Assembly (NCBI GenBank): GCA_035628915.1
Contig: DASPIW010000033.1
Span: forward strand, 62,001 to 126,000
Source: JARBUG01 sp035628915
Lineage (GTDB): Bacteria; Bacillota; Sulfobacillia; Symbiobacteriales; Symbiobacteriaceae
Reading direction: 5' to 3'
Length of the DNA stretch: 64,000 nt
The notes under the pieces are model-generated. The model was given only the letters and a program-made list of their open reading frames with translations. It made no database searches and was not told the origin of the DNA. Position 1 is the stretch's first letter; each line of letters starts with the position of its first letter. Shown here in pieces: positions 17,229 to 25,452 of this stretch. Position numbers and translations under genes: made by a program.

Positions 17229-18116
17229 TTATGAGCGGCAGCCCGCAGGCACCCCCCCTGCGGGTTTGCCGTTTTTTTCGCGCGTATATCCGATAACCAC
17301 CCGGCTGCATCCGCCTGTGTCCAAGTGAGTGGCAACCGCAAACCCGCTTGCGGAGAATAGGTCGGCAACGGCGGCGGATTGGTCATAGCCCACTTCCACC
17401 GCCAGGAAGCCGCCGGCCCGGAGCAGTTCCCTGCTGCCCCTTGCGAGCTGCCGATAATACAGCAGAGCGTCTTTTCCAGGCGTAAGGGCGCCTTTCGGCT
17501 CAAAGCAACGGACCTCGGGCATCAAACACTCCCACTCGGCTTCGCCGATATATGGCGGGTTTGAGACAATGGCGTCAAACAGCACGCCGCGCAAGGGCTC
17601 CAGCAGGTCGCCCACCCGGAATTCGACCCGGGTGCCGACCCCGTTTGCTTCCGCGTTCTCGCGGGCTATGGCCAGGGCGGCCGGGCTGATGTCAACCGCC
17701 ACGACCTGCGCCTGCGGCAGCAACCGTGCCAGCCCGATGGCGACGGCGCCGCTGCCGGTGCCGATATCGGCCACGCGGACGGCGCCCTGCAGGAGTGCCG
17801 CAGACTCCCGCACAAGCGTTTCGGTGTCTAGGCGGGGAATCAGAACAGCCGGGGTGACCTTAAACGTCATGCCCATGAACTCTTCCGTTCCCAGGATGTA
17901 TTGAAGTGGTTCCCGCTGGGACCGGCGTGCAACCATCTCTGAGTAAGTGCCGGCGGCCGCTGGCGGCACGGGCTCGCGGCCCCGCGCCCGCACTGTGCCC
18001 GCAGAAGTCTGCAGCACGTGGGCCAGCAGCCATACTGCCTCCCGGTCGGCGTCTGCCACGCCGGCGAGGGAGAGGCACCGGACTGCATCAGCCAGCGCCT
18101 CCTGCACGGTCGTCAT
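17229..18116 (-). CDS. prmC: Peptide chain release factor N5-glutamine methyltransferase
   Basis: A 295-residue SAM-dependent enzyme that methylates the Gln of the GGQ motif of release factors. The SAM loop VADIGTGSGAVAIGLA and the catalytic NPPY (VSNPPYIGE) are present, with an N-terminal helical domain of about 75 residues. It follows prfA, its substrate gene, by five bases. The last ~12 codons (KPAGGVPAGCRS) overlap a hairpin that acts as a terminator on the other strand, so the extreme C-terminus may be poorly constrained. Confidence 0.95.
   Translation of the reverse strand: MTTVQEALADAVRCLSLAGVADADREAVWLLAHVLQTSAGTVRARGREPVPPAAAGTYSEMVARRSQREPLQYILGTEEFMGMTFKVTPAVLIPRLDTETLVRESAALLQGAVRVADIGTGSGAVAIGLARLLPQAQVVAVDISPAALAIARENAEANGVGTRVEFRVGDLLEPLRGVLFDAIVSNPPYIGEAEWECLMPEVRCFEPKGALTPGKDALLYYRQLARGSRELLRAGGFLAVEVGYDQSAAVADLFSASGFAVATHLDTGGCSRVVIGYTREKNGKPAGGVPAGCRS
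17237..17278 (+). terminator. Second plus-strand intrinsic terminator, inside the 3' end of prmC
   Basis: Nested stems GGCA/TGCC and CCCGCAGG/CCTGCGGG are followed by seven T residues (17272-17278). It lies within the last codons of prmC, which is on the minus strand, so it can only end transcripts coming from the riboswitch side. Confidence 0.8.
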
Positions 18117-18121
18117 CGTAA

Positions 18122-19204
18122 TCAGGCCTCCATGCCTTGCAGCCGCGCCGCCTGGTCGTGCTGTGCGAGGGCGTCGATCACGGCGTCGATGTCACCGTCC
18201 ATGATTACCGGCAGGTTGTGGACCGTCAGCCCGATGCGATGGTCGGTCAGCCGGTCCTGCGGGAAGTTGTAGGTCCGGATTTTCTCCGACCGGTCCCCGG
18301 AGCCGACCTGTGACCTCCGCTGCGCGTCTTCCGCTGACTTGGCTTCACGCTGGTACAGGTCCAGCAGGCGAGACCGCAGAACGCGCATGGCTTTTTCGCG
18401 GTTCTGAATCTGTGAGCGCTCGTCCGCACAGTAGACGACAATGCCTGTCGCCAGGTGGGTTAGGCGTACCGCCGACTCGGTCTTGTTCACGTGCTGGCCG
18501 CCGGCTCCGCCCGCCCGGGTCACTTCGACCTTAAGATCCTCATTCTTAATCTCAACGTCGACATCTTCCGCCTCAGGCATGACAGCAACCGTGACTGTTG
18601 ACGTGTGAATCCGGCCTTGTGCCTCCGTTTCCGGCACGCGCTGCACGCGGTGCACGCCACCTTCGTACTTCAGGCGGCTGAAGGCGCCTTCGGCGTTGAT
18701 CTGGAAGATCACTTCCTTGATACCGCCGGCTTCGGTCTGGTTGATGTCAATCAGTTCGGTCTTCCAGCGATGGCGCTCAGCGAACCGACTGTACATGCGG
18801 TAGAGCTCGGCAGCAAAGAGCGAGGCCTCATCGCCGCCCGCACCCGCGCGGATTTCGATGATAACGTTCTTTTCGTCGAGCGGATCCTTGGGAAGCAGGA
18901 GAATCTTCAGCTCTTCGGTCAGCTGTGCTTCCCGTTCCTTCAGTTCGGTATACTCCTCCTGAAAGAGTGCCCGCTCCTCCGCTTCAAGTTGGCCGTCCAG
19001 CATCGCCCGCACATCGGCCATTTCGGACTCGACACGCTTGTAATCGCGCCATTTATCGACCACCGGCCCGAGCTTGTTGTGCTCCCTCGCCGTCTTCTGA
19101 AACTCCTTGGAATCTCCAATGACTGAGGGATCGCCAAGCTTATGAGCCAGGTCTTCATACCTGGCCTCGACGCCCTCAAGCTTATCTCGCATCCGATCAT
19201 CCAT
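18122..19204 (-). CDS. prfA: Peptide chain release factor 1
   Basis: A 360-residue RF1. The peptidyl-tRNA hydrolysis motif is GGQ in AGGAGGQHVNKTES. The stop-codon recognition tripeptide is PET in RVPETEAQGRIHTS, the PxT form of RF1 rather than the SPF of RF2, so it reads UAA and UAG. Start is ATG 19204. It lies between yqhQ and prmC as in B. subtilis. Confidence 0.98.
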   Translation of the reverse strand: MDDRMRDKLEGVEARYEDLAHKLGDPSVIGDSKEFQKTAREHNKLGPVVDKWRDYKRVESEMADVRAMLDGQLEAEERALFQEEYTELKEREAQLTEELKILLLPKDPLDEKNVIIEIRAGAGGDEASLFAAELYRMYSRFAERHRWKTELIDINQTEAGGIKEVIFQINAEGAFSRLKYEGGVHRVQRVPETEAQGRIHTSTVTVAVMPEAEDVDVEIKNEDLKVEVTRAGGAGGQHVNKTESAVRLTHLATGIVVYCADERSQIQNREKAMRVLRSRLLDLYQREAKSAEDAQRRSQVGSGDRSEKIRTYNFPQDRLTDHRIGLTVHNLPVIMDGDIDAVIDALAQHDQAARLQGMEA

Positions 19205-19267
19205 GAATGTTCACCCCGTGGTAGAATGTCCGTTGAATTTTGGGCTAAGAAGTATTTCAGGGCACAC

Positions 19268-19296
19268 AAAAAGGGCACGGGGATGCCCGAGCCCTT
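19268..19296 (-). terminator. Terminator after yqhQ
   Basis: On the minus strand an imperfect hairpin with outer GGGC/GCCC and inner CGGG/CCCG pairs is followed by a TTTTT run at 19272-19268. It stands between yqhQ and prfA. Confidence 0.7.
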
Positions 19297-19308
19297 GCAT
19301 TGGCGTAG

Positions 19309-20181
19309 CTAACCCGGCAGGCCGTAGCCGCGGGCGGTTTGCAGAGCGGCAATCGCCACTTCCAGCTGGCTGTCGTCCGGCTCACGGGTGGTGAGCCCCT
19401 GCAGCCACATGCCGGGGCGGCTCAAAATCAGCGTCAGGCGGTTATTATAGCGGCCCATCAGGCGCAGGAACTCATAGGAGATTCCCGCTACCAGCGGCAT
19501 GAGCGCGAGTCGCACCAAAATGCGCAGCCAGACGTTGTCTACCTTGAAGATCGAGAACAGGACTATGCTGAGTACGACAACGTAAAGCAGGAAGCTGGTG
19601 CCGCAGCGCTTGTGTTCCCGGGAGAACGTGCGGGTGCTCTCAACCGTCAGCGGGGCGCCTGCTTCGTACGTGTTAATCACCTTATGCTCTGCACCGTGAT
19701 ACTGATAGACCCGCTGAATGTCCTTCATCAACGAAATGGCCACCATGTACCCGATAAAGAGGCCGAGGCGGAAGACGCCTTCGACGATGTTAACAACGGC
19801 AGAGCCCTGAGCCCAGCCTCTGACCCAGTGGGTCACCAGCGTCGGAAGTGCGACGAAGATGCCCAGCGCGAAAACCAGGCCCACCACGGTGGTCAAGGTC
19901 ATTTCCTTCTTGGTCAGCTGCTCCTCGTCGGGCATGGCCTGGTTGGCCGAATACATGAGCGCGCCGATACCGATGCTTAGGGTTTCAACCATGGCCACCA
20001 TACCCCGCAGCACCGGAAACTTCAGCAGCGGGTAACGCTGCATGACCGAAGTAACTTCCTGGTCGCGGATGGCGATTTCGCCGTCGGGACGGCGAACAGC
20101 GATGGCAACCCGCTTTGGACCGCGCATCATAACCCCTTCGATGACCGCCTGTCCGCCATAAGCGAACTGCTGTTCAGCCAT
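19309..20181 (-). CDS. YqhQ-type membrane protein (DUF1385)
   Basis: A 290-residue protein. The opening FAYGGQAVIEGVMMRGP is the DUF1385 signature. Five or so hydrophobic segments lie in the middle, and YQYHGAEHKVINTYEAG with the HKRCGTSF motif follow. The function of this conserved Firmicute family is not known to me; it usually precedes prfA. The start ATG 20181 has GGGGGTGA eight bases upstream; a slightly longer frame begins at 20199 without its own ribosome site. Confidence 0.9.
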   Translation of the reverse strand: MAEQQFAYGGQAVIEGVMMRGPKRVAIAVRRPDGEIAIRDQEVTSVMQRYPLLKFPVLRGMVAMVETLSIGIGALMYSANQAMPDEEQLTKKEMTLTTVVGLVFALGIFVALPTLVTHWVRGWAQGSAVVNIVEGVFRLGLFIGYMVAISLMKDIQRVYQYHGAEHKVINTYEAGAPLTVESTRTFSREHKRCGTSFLLYVVVLSIVLFSIFKVDNVWLRILVRLALMPLVAGISYEFLRLMGRYNNRLTLILSRPGMWLQGLTTREPDDSQLEVAIAALQTARGYGLPG

Positions 20182-20224
20182 CGTTCCATTCACCCCCATT
20201 TTCGATGTACGTAAAGTGTTTATT

Positions 20225-20260
20225 AAAACAAAAACAGAGCGCGAGGGCTCTGCTTTGTTT
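20225..20260 (-). terminator. Terminator of rpmE
   Basis: On the minus strand the stem CAGAGC/GCTCTG with a CCTCGC loop region is flanked by A-rich sequence and followed by TTTTTGTTTT, immediately after the rpmE stop. Confidence 0.85.
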
Positions 20261-20271
20261 TGGCGAGTTGT

Positions 20272-20472
20272 TTACCGGCCGTACTTCTTCTTGAAGCGGT
20301 CGATACGGCTGCCGGCTTCCACACGCAGCCGGCTGCTGCCAGTGTAAAAGGGATGGCAGTTGGCGCAGATTTCGACGTGAATGTTCTTCTTAGTGGAAAG
20401 AACCTCATACGTAGCGCCGCAACCGCAAACGATCTTGGTTTTCTCGGCCTTGGGATGAATACCAGCCTTCAC
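20272..20472 (-). CDS. rpmE: 50S ribosomal protein L31, zinc form
   Basis: A 66-residue L31. Four cysteines, in CGC (C16, C18) and CANC (C36, C39), form the zinc ribbon that marks the zinc-containing (C+) type, replaced under zinc starvation by C- forms in many bacteria. The start is GTG 20472. It is the last gene of a short unit with its own TATAAT promoter about 125 bases upstream. Confidence 0.97.
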   Translation of the reverse strand: MKAGIHPKAEKTKIVCGCGATYEVLSTKKNIHVEICANCHPFYTGSSRLRVEAGSRIDRFKKKYGR

Positions 20473-20595
20473 GGGGGATTACGCCTCTCTTTCATATCCG
20501 TTGCTTCGAACCCGCCGCCGTTACCGTGCTTGTCGGTGGAGCAGTTGTAGCTGCTTTCAAGGCGCCGGTCTACGAAGTCGGAGTCGTACTGAAGA

Positions 20596-20625
20596 ATTAT
20601 ATCACGCGCGATTTGACGCGCGCAA
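20596..20625 (-). promoter_or_regulatory. Predicted promoter of rpmE
   Basis: Minus-strand TTGCGC (20625-20620), an 18-base spacer and a perfect TATAAT (20601-20596). The hexamers are the same as those of the atp promoter. Confidence 0.6.
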
Positions 20626-20748
20626 CGAGCAACATGCGGTGACTCTGGACAAGCAGGAGTTCCTCTGTGTACATCTAATCTCATGCAATAACCATATTGG
20701 GCGGGACTTTTGGGCTGCCGCCTTTCTGACAACACTGGGGGGATTCCA

Positions 20749-23151
20749 GTGCTGCGTCTCTTCGCATTCGGCGGCCTCGTCATCCTGATCTGCGCCATTG
20801 TAGCGTTGCTGACGGGTTCAGGGTTCTTCAAGCTCTTGACCCTGGTAGTCGGGCTCGCGGTTATCGGACTCTACGCGCTCCTTCACCGCAGTGCGCCGCG
20901 CCGAACCGGCACACTGCAAGTGCCGGGGTTGCAGGAACAGGTTGATGTGTACGCCGACGACCGGGGTGTACGCCACATTTACGCGAACAACCTGCACGAC
21001 CTGTACATGGCCCAAGGCTACATCACGGCTCAGGACCGGCTTTGGACGATGGATCTGCATCGTAGAGTCGCTTCGGGCCGGCTGGCGGAGATGTTCGGGC
21101 CGGAAATGGTTGAACTCGACCAACACTTCAGGACGCTGGGCATGCACCGGGCGGCGGCCGCGTCGATACTGCTGCACAGCAGGGAGACCTCCGAAGCGTT
21201 GGCGGCCTATGCCGAGGGTGTCAATGCTTTCATCGCGGAGAGGCGCCCACCGATGGAGTATTCGCTGCTCAGGTGCCACCCCGAAGCGTGGACCTCGTCC
21301 GACTGCCTGCTGCTCGGCAAGTATGCTGCGTATTACCTCGGGGGGAATTGGAACCGCGAACTGTTCCGGACGAAGGTAACGCAGCTGGTGGGCGCAGAGA
21401 AAGCTGCGGAACTGTTCCCGACGCCGCCTGACGCTGATTTGCTCCACATGCTGGAGACCGCTCATCTGCCCGATTTGGATAGGCTGCTGGACATGGCGGC
21501 CCTCACTCTACATGAGACCAGCGGTGCTAACGGGTGGGTGGTAGGTGGCAGCAGGACTCGTTCCGGCGCCCCAATTCTCTCCAATGACCCGCACCTGATG
21601 GCAGGCAATCCCGCGATCTGGTACCAGTGTCACCTGGTCGGGCCGAGCGGCCTGGATGTGACAGGCGCCACATTCCCGGGCATTCCAGGGATTTTGCTCG
21701 GCCACAATCGGGAGATTGCCTGGGGTACGACCAATCTGAGCATTGACTGCCAGGACGTGTTTGTGGAACAGGCCAATCCTGCAAACGGACACGAATACCG
21801 GTACGGCGACAGGTGGGAGAAGGCCGAATGCATTGTCGAGACCATTCGTATCCGGGGCAAGGCTAACCCGATTCAGCATGAAGTGCTGATCACCAAACAC
21901 GGCCCACTCATCGCCAGAGGGGAAAGCACCGCCCTTGCCCTCAAATGGCCTGCACTGGAGCCTGCGGCGGATTTGGACACGTTCCTGGCCATCAACCGTG
22001 CCCGGTCCTGGCCCGAGTTCCGCAGCGCACTGGCTGCGTTCTCGTCCCCGGCACAGCAGTTCTTCTTCGCCGGCAAGGACGGAACCATCGCAGGCAAGGC
22101 CGCCGGCAAGATCCCCGTTCGCTTGAGAGGTGACGGCCAGACACCCGTTCCGGGATGGACAGGCCAGTGCGAATGGACCGGGTTCATCCCGTTTGATGAC
22201 CTCCCTGAGCTGGTAAACCCGCCGGAGGGTTTTATTACTTCGGTTGATTTTCAGGGCGAACTCAGCCCAGCATCGCTGCCTCCATATCACACACTGTTCG
22301 CCGCGGAGCGACTGCGGGGAGCAACCGACCTGACGGCTGAGAAAATGCAGCTGATGCAGACAGGTTGCGTGAATTATCATGCCCGATCGCTGTTGCAGAT
22401 TCTCCTGGGCGCAATTCAAGAAGGGCTGCGCCAGGGGGCTCATCCGGAGTCGCTCACCGACCCGGAGAAGCGGGCGATGCTGCTTCTGTCGGAATGGAAC
22501 TGCTGCGAAGGAGTAGACAGCGCCGCAGCACTGCTCTGGCACCAGTGGTACTTGTTCCTGGTGGAAGGCATCTTCCGCCCGCAAATGGGTCTTGATTTGT
22601 TTGACTATTTTGTAGCAAGCGGCCAGCCGGTGCAGGTCACCGACCGCCTCGCTCACCACACGGCCCTGGGTGGAAGCAGCCTCTGGGTGGAGGCTGAGGG
22701 CGAGAACAGTCTGAGCCGCATCGCCCTGCGCTCTTTCCGAAGGGCCGTAGGGTACCTCTCCGCCAAGTATGGACCAAGCCCTGAACGCTGGCGGTGGGGC
22801 AAGGAGCATACCATTATGTTCCGCCATCCCCTCTCGTCTTTGCGGCCATGGCTGCGGCATATCCTCGATCTCGGGCCATTTGCCCTCGGCGGGAGCGAAA
22901 TCGCGCTAAACCGTCCGCGCTACAGCCATCTCAGGCCGTTCCAAGTCACCACCGCCGCCACATGGCGACAGGTTGTGGACCTGGGCCAGCTTGAAGAATC
23001 GCGTGATGTATGCGCACCGGGCCAGTGCGGTCACCCGCTGAGCCCTCACTACGCTGACCAATTGGCCGGTTGGCTCAAAGGCGAAACGCACGTGCAGATA
23101 ATCCGCCACAAGCTGATTCAGGCCCTGCCTTGTCTGCGGCTTAAACCGTGA
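20749..23151 (+). CDS. Penicillin-acylase-family protein with Ala at the nucleophile position
   Basis: An 800-residue protein. Two N-terminal hydrophobic helices (about 4-22 and 28-45) would anchor it in the membrane. The rest matches the alpha and beta chains of penicillin acylase Ntn hydrolases, including LSNDPHL, PGIPGILLGHNREIAWGTTN and QQFFFAGKDGTIAGKAAGKIP. In this family the beta chain starts with the catalytic Ser of an SNxW motif. Here the aligned sequence is SGANGWVVGG and the residue is Ala (A260, codon GCT at 21526). Autoprocessing and amidase activity may therefore be lost or rely on another residue. Start is GTG 20749 after TGGGGGG. It stands alone, with its own terminator. Confidence 0.88.
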   Translation: MLRLFAFGGLVILICAIVALLTGSGFFKLLTLVVGLAVIGLYALLHRSAPRRTGTLQVPGLQEQVDVYADDRGVRHIYANNLHDLYMAQGYITAQDRLWTMDLHRRVASGRLAEMFGPEMVELDQHFRTLGMHRAAAASILLHSRETSEALAAYAEGVNAFIAERRPPMEYSLLRCHPEAWTSSDCLLLGKYAAYYLGGNWNRELFRTKVTQLVGAEKAAELFPTPPDADLLHMLETAHLPDLDRLLDMAALTLHETSGANGWVVGGSRTRSGAPILSNDPHLMAGNPAIWYQCHLVGPSGLDVTGATFPGIPGILLGHNREIAWGTTNLSIDCQDVFVEQANPANGHEYRYGDRWEKAECIVETIRIRGKANPIQHEVLITKHGPLIARGESTALALKWPALEPAADLDTFLAINRARSWPEFRSALAAFSSPAQQFFFAGKDGTIAGKAAGKIPVRLRGDGQTPVPGWTGQCEWTGFIPFDDLPELVNPPEGFITSVDFQGELSPASLPPYHTLFAAERLRGATDLTAEKMQLMQTGCVNYHARSLLQILLGAIQEGLRQGAHPESLTDPEKRAMLLLSEWNCCEGVDSAAALLWHQWYLFLVEGIFRPQMGLDLFDYFVASGQPVQVTDRLAHHTALGGSSLWVEAEGENSLSRIALRSFRRAVGYLSAKYGPSPERWRWGKEHTIMFRHPLSSLRPWLRHILDLGPFALGGSEIALNRPRYSHLRPFQVTTAATWRQVVDLGQLEESRDVCAPGQCGHPLSPHYADQLAGWLKGETHVQIIRHKLIQALPCLRLKP

Positions 23152-23175
23152 TGAGGCCGTTGCGAATGGTCAGAA

Positions 23176-23209
23176 AAGATCCCCCGGCGGTATGTGGCCG
23201 GGGGATCTT
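23176..23209 (+). terminator. Terminator of the penicillin-acylase-like gene
   Basis: A 13-bp perfect stem, AAGATCCCCCGGC (23176-23188) with GCCGGGGGATCTT (23197-23209), begins 25 bases after the stop codon. Confidence 0.85.
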
Positions 23210-23240
23210 CCCATTGGTACTCCGGACCGTTTGAAAGGAG

Positions 23241-23250
23241 TTTCGACAAA
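23241..23250 (-). promoter_or_regulatory. Perfect Spo0A box
   Basis: Minus strand reads TTTGTCGAAA, identical to the core 0A-box consensus of the sporulation regulator Spo0A. It lies between two convergent genes, not in front of a start codon. Confidence 0.5.
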
Positions 23251-23301
23251 GTTTGCGGAGCCTCTATGTTTCGAACGTCGTTCATGTCCTATCACGACGC
23301 C

Positions 23302-23323
23302 TTTGTCATTTTGATGTGACAAA
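23302..23323. promoter_or_regulatory. Palindromic operator-like site
   Basis: TTTGTCA and TGACAAA form a perfect 7-base inverted repeat around eight bases, set in the same gene-free convergent region as the Spo0A and DnaA boxes. The binding protein is unknown. Confidence 0.35.
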
Positions 23324-23383
23324 AGGAGCAGTAGAACCGTCTATTGGAGCGACATGTTGCATGAATATTTACCAACAGGCGTC

Positions 23384-23401
23384 TGTGGATTATGTGGATA
23401 A
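23384..23401. promoter_or_regulatory. Two abutting DnaA boxes
   Basis: TGTGGATTA and TGTGGATAA stand head to tail with no gap. The second is the exact complement of the TTATCCACA consensus and the first differs by one base. They lie about 40 bases past the 3' end of the M23 peptidase gene. The stretch 23210-23441 carries no gene that I can support. Confidence 0.5.
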
Positions 23402-23441
23402 CTGAGGTCCCATTGTGGAAACTTCGGTGGACTAAGTCGCC

Positions 23442-24278
23442 TCAACGTTCCGGGTTCCTCGGTAAGTACAAGATCGGATCCAACGGCTTGTTGTTCACGA
23501 TTATTTCAAAGTGCAAATGTGGTCCAGTGCTGTGTCCCGTTGAGCCCACCTCGGCAATTACCTCACCCTGCCTCACTCTTTCGCCTGCTTGCACCAGAAG
23601 CCGGGAAGCGTGAGCATACAAGGTGCGCGTGCCATCCTCATGCATCAGGATAATGGTCTGCCCATAGCCGGACACAGGCCCGGCGAGGATTACCTCGCCA
23701 TCTCTGGCGGCCTTGATCGGGTCGCCCATTTGGGCAGCCAAATCGAGCCCGTTGTGGTTGCGACCGTCTCGGGGGCCGAATGGCGAACTGATCGGTGCAA
23801 ACACGGGCCAGGAGAACGCCCCTGCGATTTTAGGCTCCTGCTTGGCAGCCGCCGTGACAGCGTCCGCGGTTCCACCGGATGCCGGCAAGATAATCGCCTG
23901 CCCGATTTGCAGGTGGCCGGGGTTGTACACCTGCGGGTTACTGGCCAGGATCGCCTCCAGGCTGAGGCCATATCGACTGGCCAGTTCCCATAGCGAATCG
24001 CCCTGCTGCACGGTATAGCGGCGAGTGGGCTTGCCGTTGGGTTCTTTAGATGTCGGTGCCGTGGGGGGAGCTGTTGCCGGAGTCGCAGCCGCAGTCGAGG
24101 GCGAGACCGGCTTCGGGCTGATCGCCGGTGCTTGCTGCCGTCCGGCAGCCTCGGCAACCGCCGGTGCCGGCTGGGGCAACCGGGAGCCGGTCAGGCGGAA
24201 GCTTAGTGTTCCGGTGAAAATGACCATCGTGGCCAGAAAAAGCCCTGCCACAAAAGAACGGACCGGCAGTTGCTCCAA
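23442..24278 (-). CDS. LysM and M23 peptidase domain protein
   Basis: A 278-residue exported wall hydrolase. An N-terminal hydrophobic segment (about 8-27) is followed by a Pro/Ala-rich linker. A LysM domain spans about 86-131 (YTVQQGDSLWELASRYG...IILP), and an M23 domain fills the C-terminus with the zinc ligands in NHNGLDLA and HLHFE. Such proteins cleave peptidoglycan cross-bridges or, if inactive, activate amidases; here the ligands look intact. Start TTG 24278 follows GGAGGTGGGACAGGA. The gene follows glpX on the same strand. Confidence 0.9.
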   Translation of the reverse strand: MEQLPVRSFVAGLFLATMVIFTGTLSFRLTGSRLPQPAPAVAEAAGRQQAPAISPKPVSPSTAAATPATAPPTAPTSKEPNGKPTRRYTVQQGDSLWELASRYGLSLEAILASNPQVYNPGHLQIGQAIILPASGGTADAVTAAAKQEPKIAGAFSWPVFAPISSPFGPRDGRNHNGLDLAAQMGDPIKAARDGEVILAGPVSGYGQTIILMHEDGTRTLYAHASRLLVQAGERVRQGEVIAEVGSTGHSTGPHLHFEIIVNNKPLDPILYLPRNPER

Positions 24279-24357
24279 TCCTGTCCCACCTCCGAAAGTT
24301 CGTGGGATAGGCTTATGCCCTGCCAGTCCGCGTTATGACAAGCCCCGCTGCCTTCCG

Positions 24358-25338
24358 CTATGGGTGCAGCCGATCGCCCTTGGCCCATGCCGGCTTGCGC
24401 TCCAGTCGGTGCTGAGCCTCAATAAAGCGTACAGTTCCAGTCTTACAGCGTAGTGCGATGGAATGGGTCCGAGCCACCGAGAATCCGGAATACCGGACAC
24501 CCCGAAGCAAGTCACCCTCGGTAATGCCTGTGGCTGCAAATACGACGTCGTCACCCTTCACGAGATCCTCAAGCGTTAGTACGGCCGTCGGATCGGCCAG
24601 GCCCATAGACTGGCAACGCAAATACTCCTGCTCGTTTTCCGGCTTGAGCCGGGCCTGCATGTCGCCGCCCAGGCACTTGAGCGCAGCAGCAGCCAGCACG
24701 CCTTCCGGCGCGCCGCCAATTCCCATCAGAATGTCGACACCCGTCTCGGGGAAGGCAGCGGCAACTGCCGGTGCCACGTCACCGTCGGAGATTAGCTTGA
24801 TCCGGGCGCCCGCTTCACGGCACTCCCGAATCATCGCCTTGTGCCGATCACGGTCCAGAATCACGACGGTCAAGTCCGTTACGTCCTTACCCTTGGCCTC
24901 CGCCACGGCCCTCAGGTTTTCGCCGATCGGCCGGGTCAGATCGATCTTTCCCTTTGCTTCAGGGCCGACAGCGATTTTTTCCATATACATGTCCGGAGCG
25001 TGCAGGAGGCAGCCCCTGGGTGCTACTGCCACGACGGCGATCGACCCGTTGAGACCCTTGGCCACCAGATTTGTGCCTTCGAGCGGGTCCACGGCAATGT
25101 CCACTTTCTCGCCGCCGGCGCCAACATGCTCACCAATATAAAGCATGGGCGCCTCGTCCAGCTCGCCTTCACCGATGACCACCACGCCGTCGATCTGAAC
25201 CGTGTCAAACCCCGCACGCATGGCATCCACGGCCAACTGGTCCGCCATGTGCTTGTCACCCCGGCCCATCCACCGGGCACACGCCAGGGCTGCGGCTTCC
25301 GTCACCCGTACCAGCTCGACAGCCAACTCCCGTTCCAC
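24358..25338 (-). CDS. glpX: Fructose-1,6-bisphosphatase class II
   Basis: A 326-residue GlpX enzyme of gluconeogenesis. Metal and substrate motifs are VVIGEGELDEAPMLYIGE, DPLEGTN and ISDGDVAPA. The start is GTG 25338: AGGAGG lies six bases upstream and the protein then begins with VERELAVELVRVTEAAAL-type homology, exactly where family members start. Upstream in-frame ATGs at 25353 and 25407 would add non-homologous residues. A terminator separates it from tal. Confidence 0.96.
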   Translation of the reverse strand: MERELAVELVRVTEAAALACARWMGRGDKHMADQLAVDAMRAGFDTVQIDGVVVIGEGELDEAPMLYIGEHVGAGGEKVDIAVDPLEGTNLVAKGLNGSIAVVAVAPRGCLLHAPDMYMEKIAVGPEAKGKIDLTRPIGENLRAVAEAKGKDVTDLTVVILDRDRHKAMIRECREAGARIKLISDGDVAPAVAAAFPETGVDILMGIGGAPEGVLAAAALKCLGGDMQARLKPENEQEYLRCQSMGLADPTAVLTLEDLVKGDDVVFAATGITEGDLLRGVRYSGFSVARTHSIALRCKTGTVRFIEAQHRLERKPAWAKGDRLHP

Positions 25339-25410
25339 GACGCTCCTCCTCATCTCGCGACTCGCGGTCGGGCCCGCGTAGATCATACTATGCTTACACT
25401 TTAACAAGAA

Positions 25411-25439
25411 ACCGGTGCAGGTGGTAGCACTGCACCGGT
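25411..25439 (-). terminator. Terminator of tal
   Basis: ACCGGTGCAG/CTGCACCGGT, a 10-bp perfect stem, is followed on the minus strand by TTTCTTGTTAA, 14 bases after the tal stop. Confidence 0.85.
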
Positions 25440-25452
25440 AATCATTTTTAGG

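Noticed and set aside
17140..17328. A 62-codon plus-strand frame just after the riboswitch, and a 21-codon ATG frame at 17230
   Set aside because: Neither has a ribosome binding site, both cross a strong terminator, and the longer one is antisense to prmC. Hence the riboswitch is called orphan.
21508..22860. A 450-codon frame opposite the acylase-like gene
   Set aside because: Antisense to a gene with clear family motifs; no homology and no start signal.
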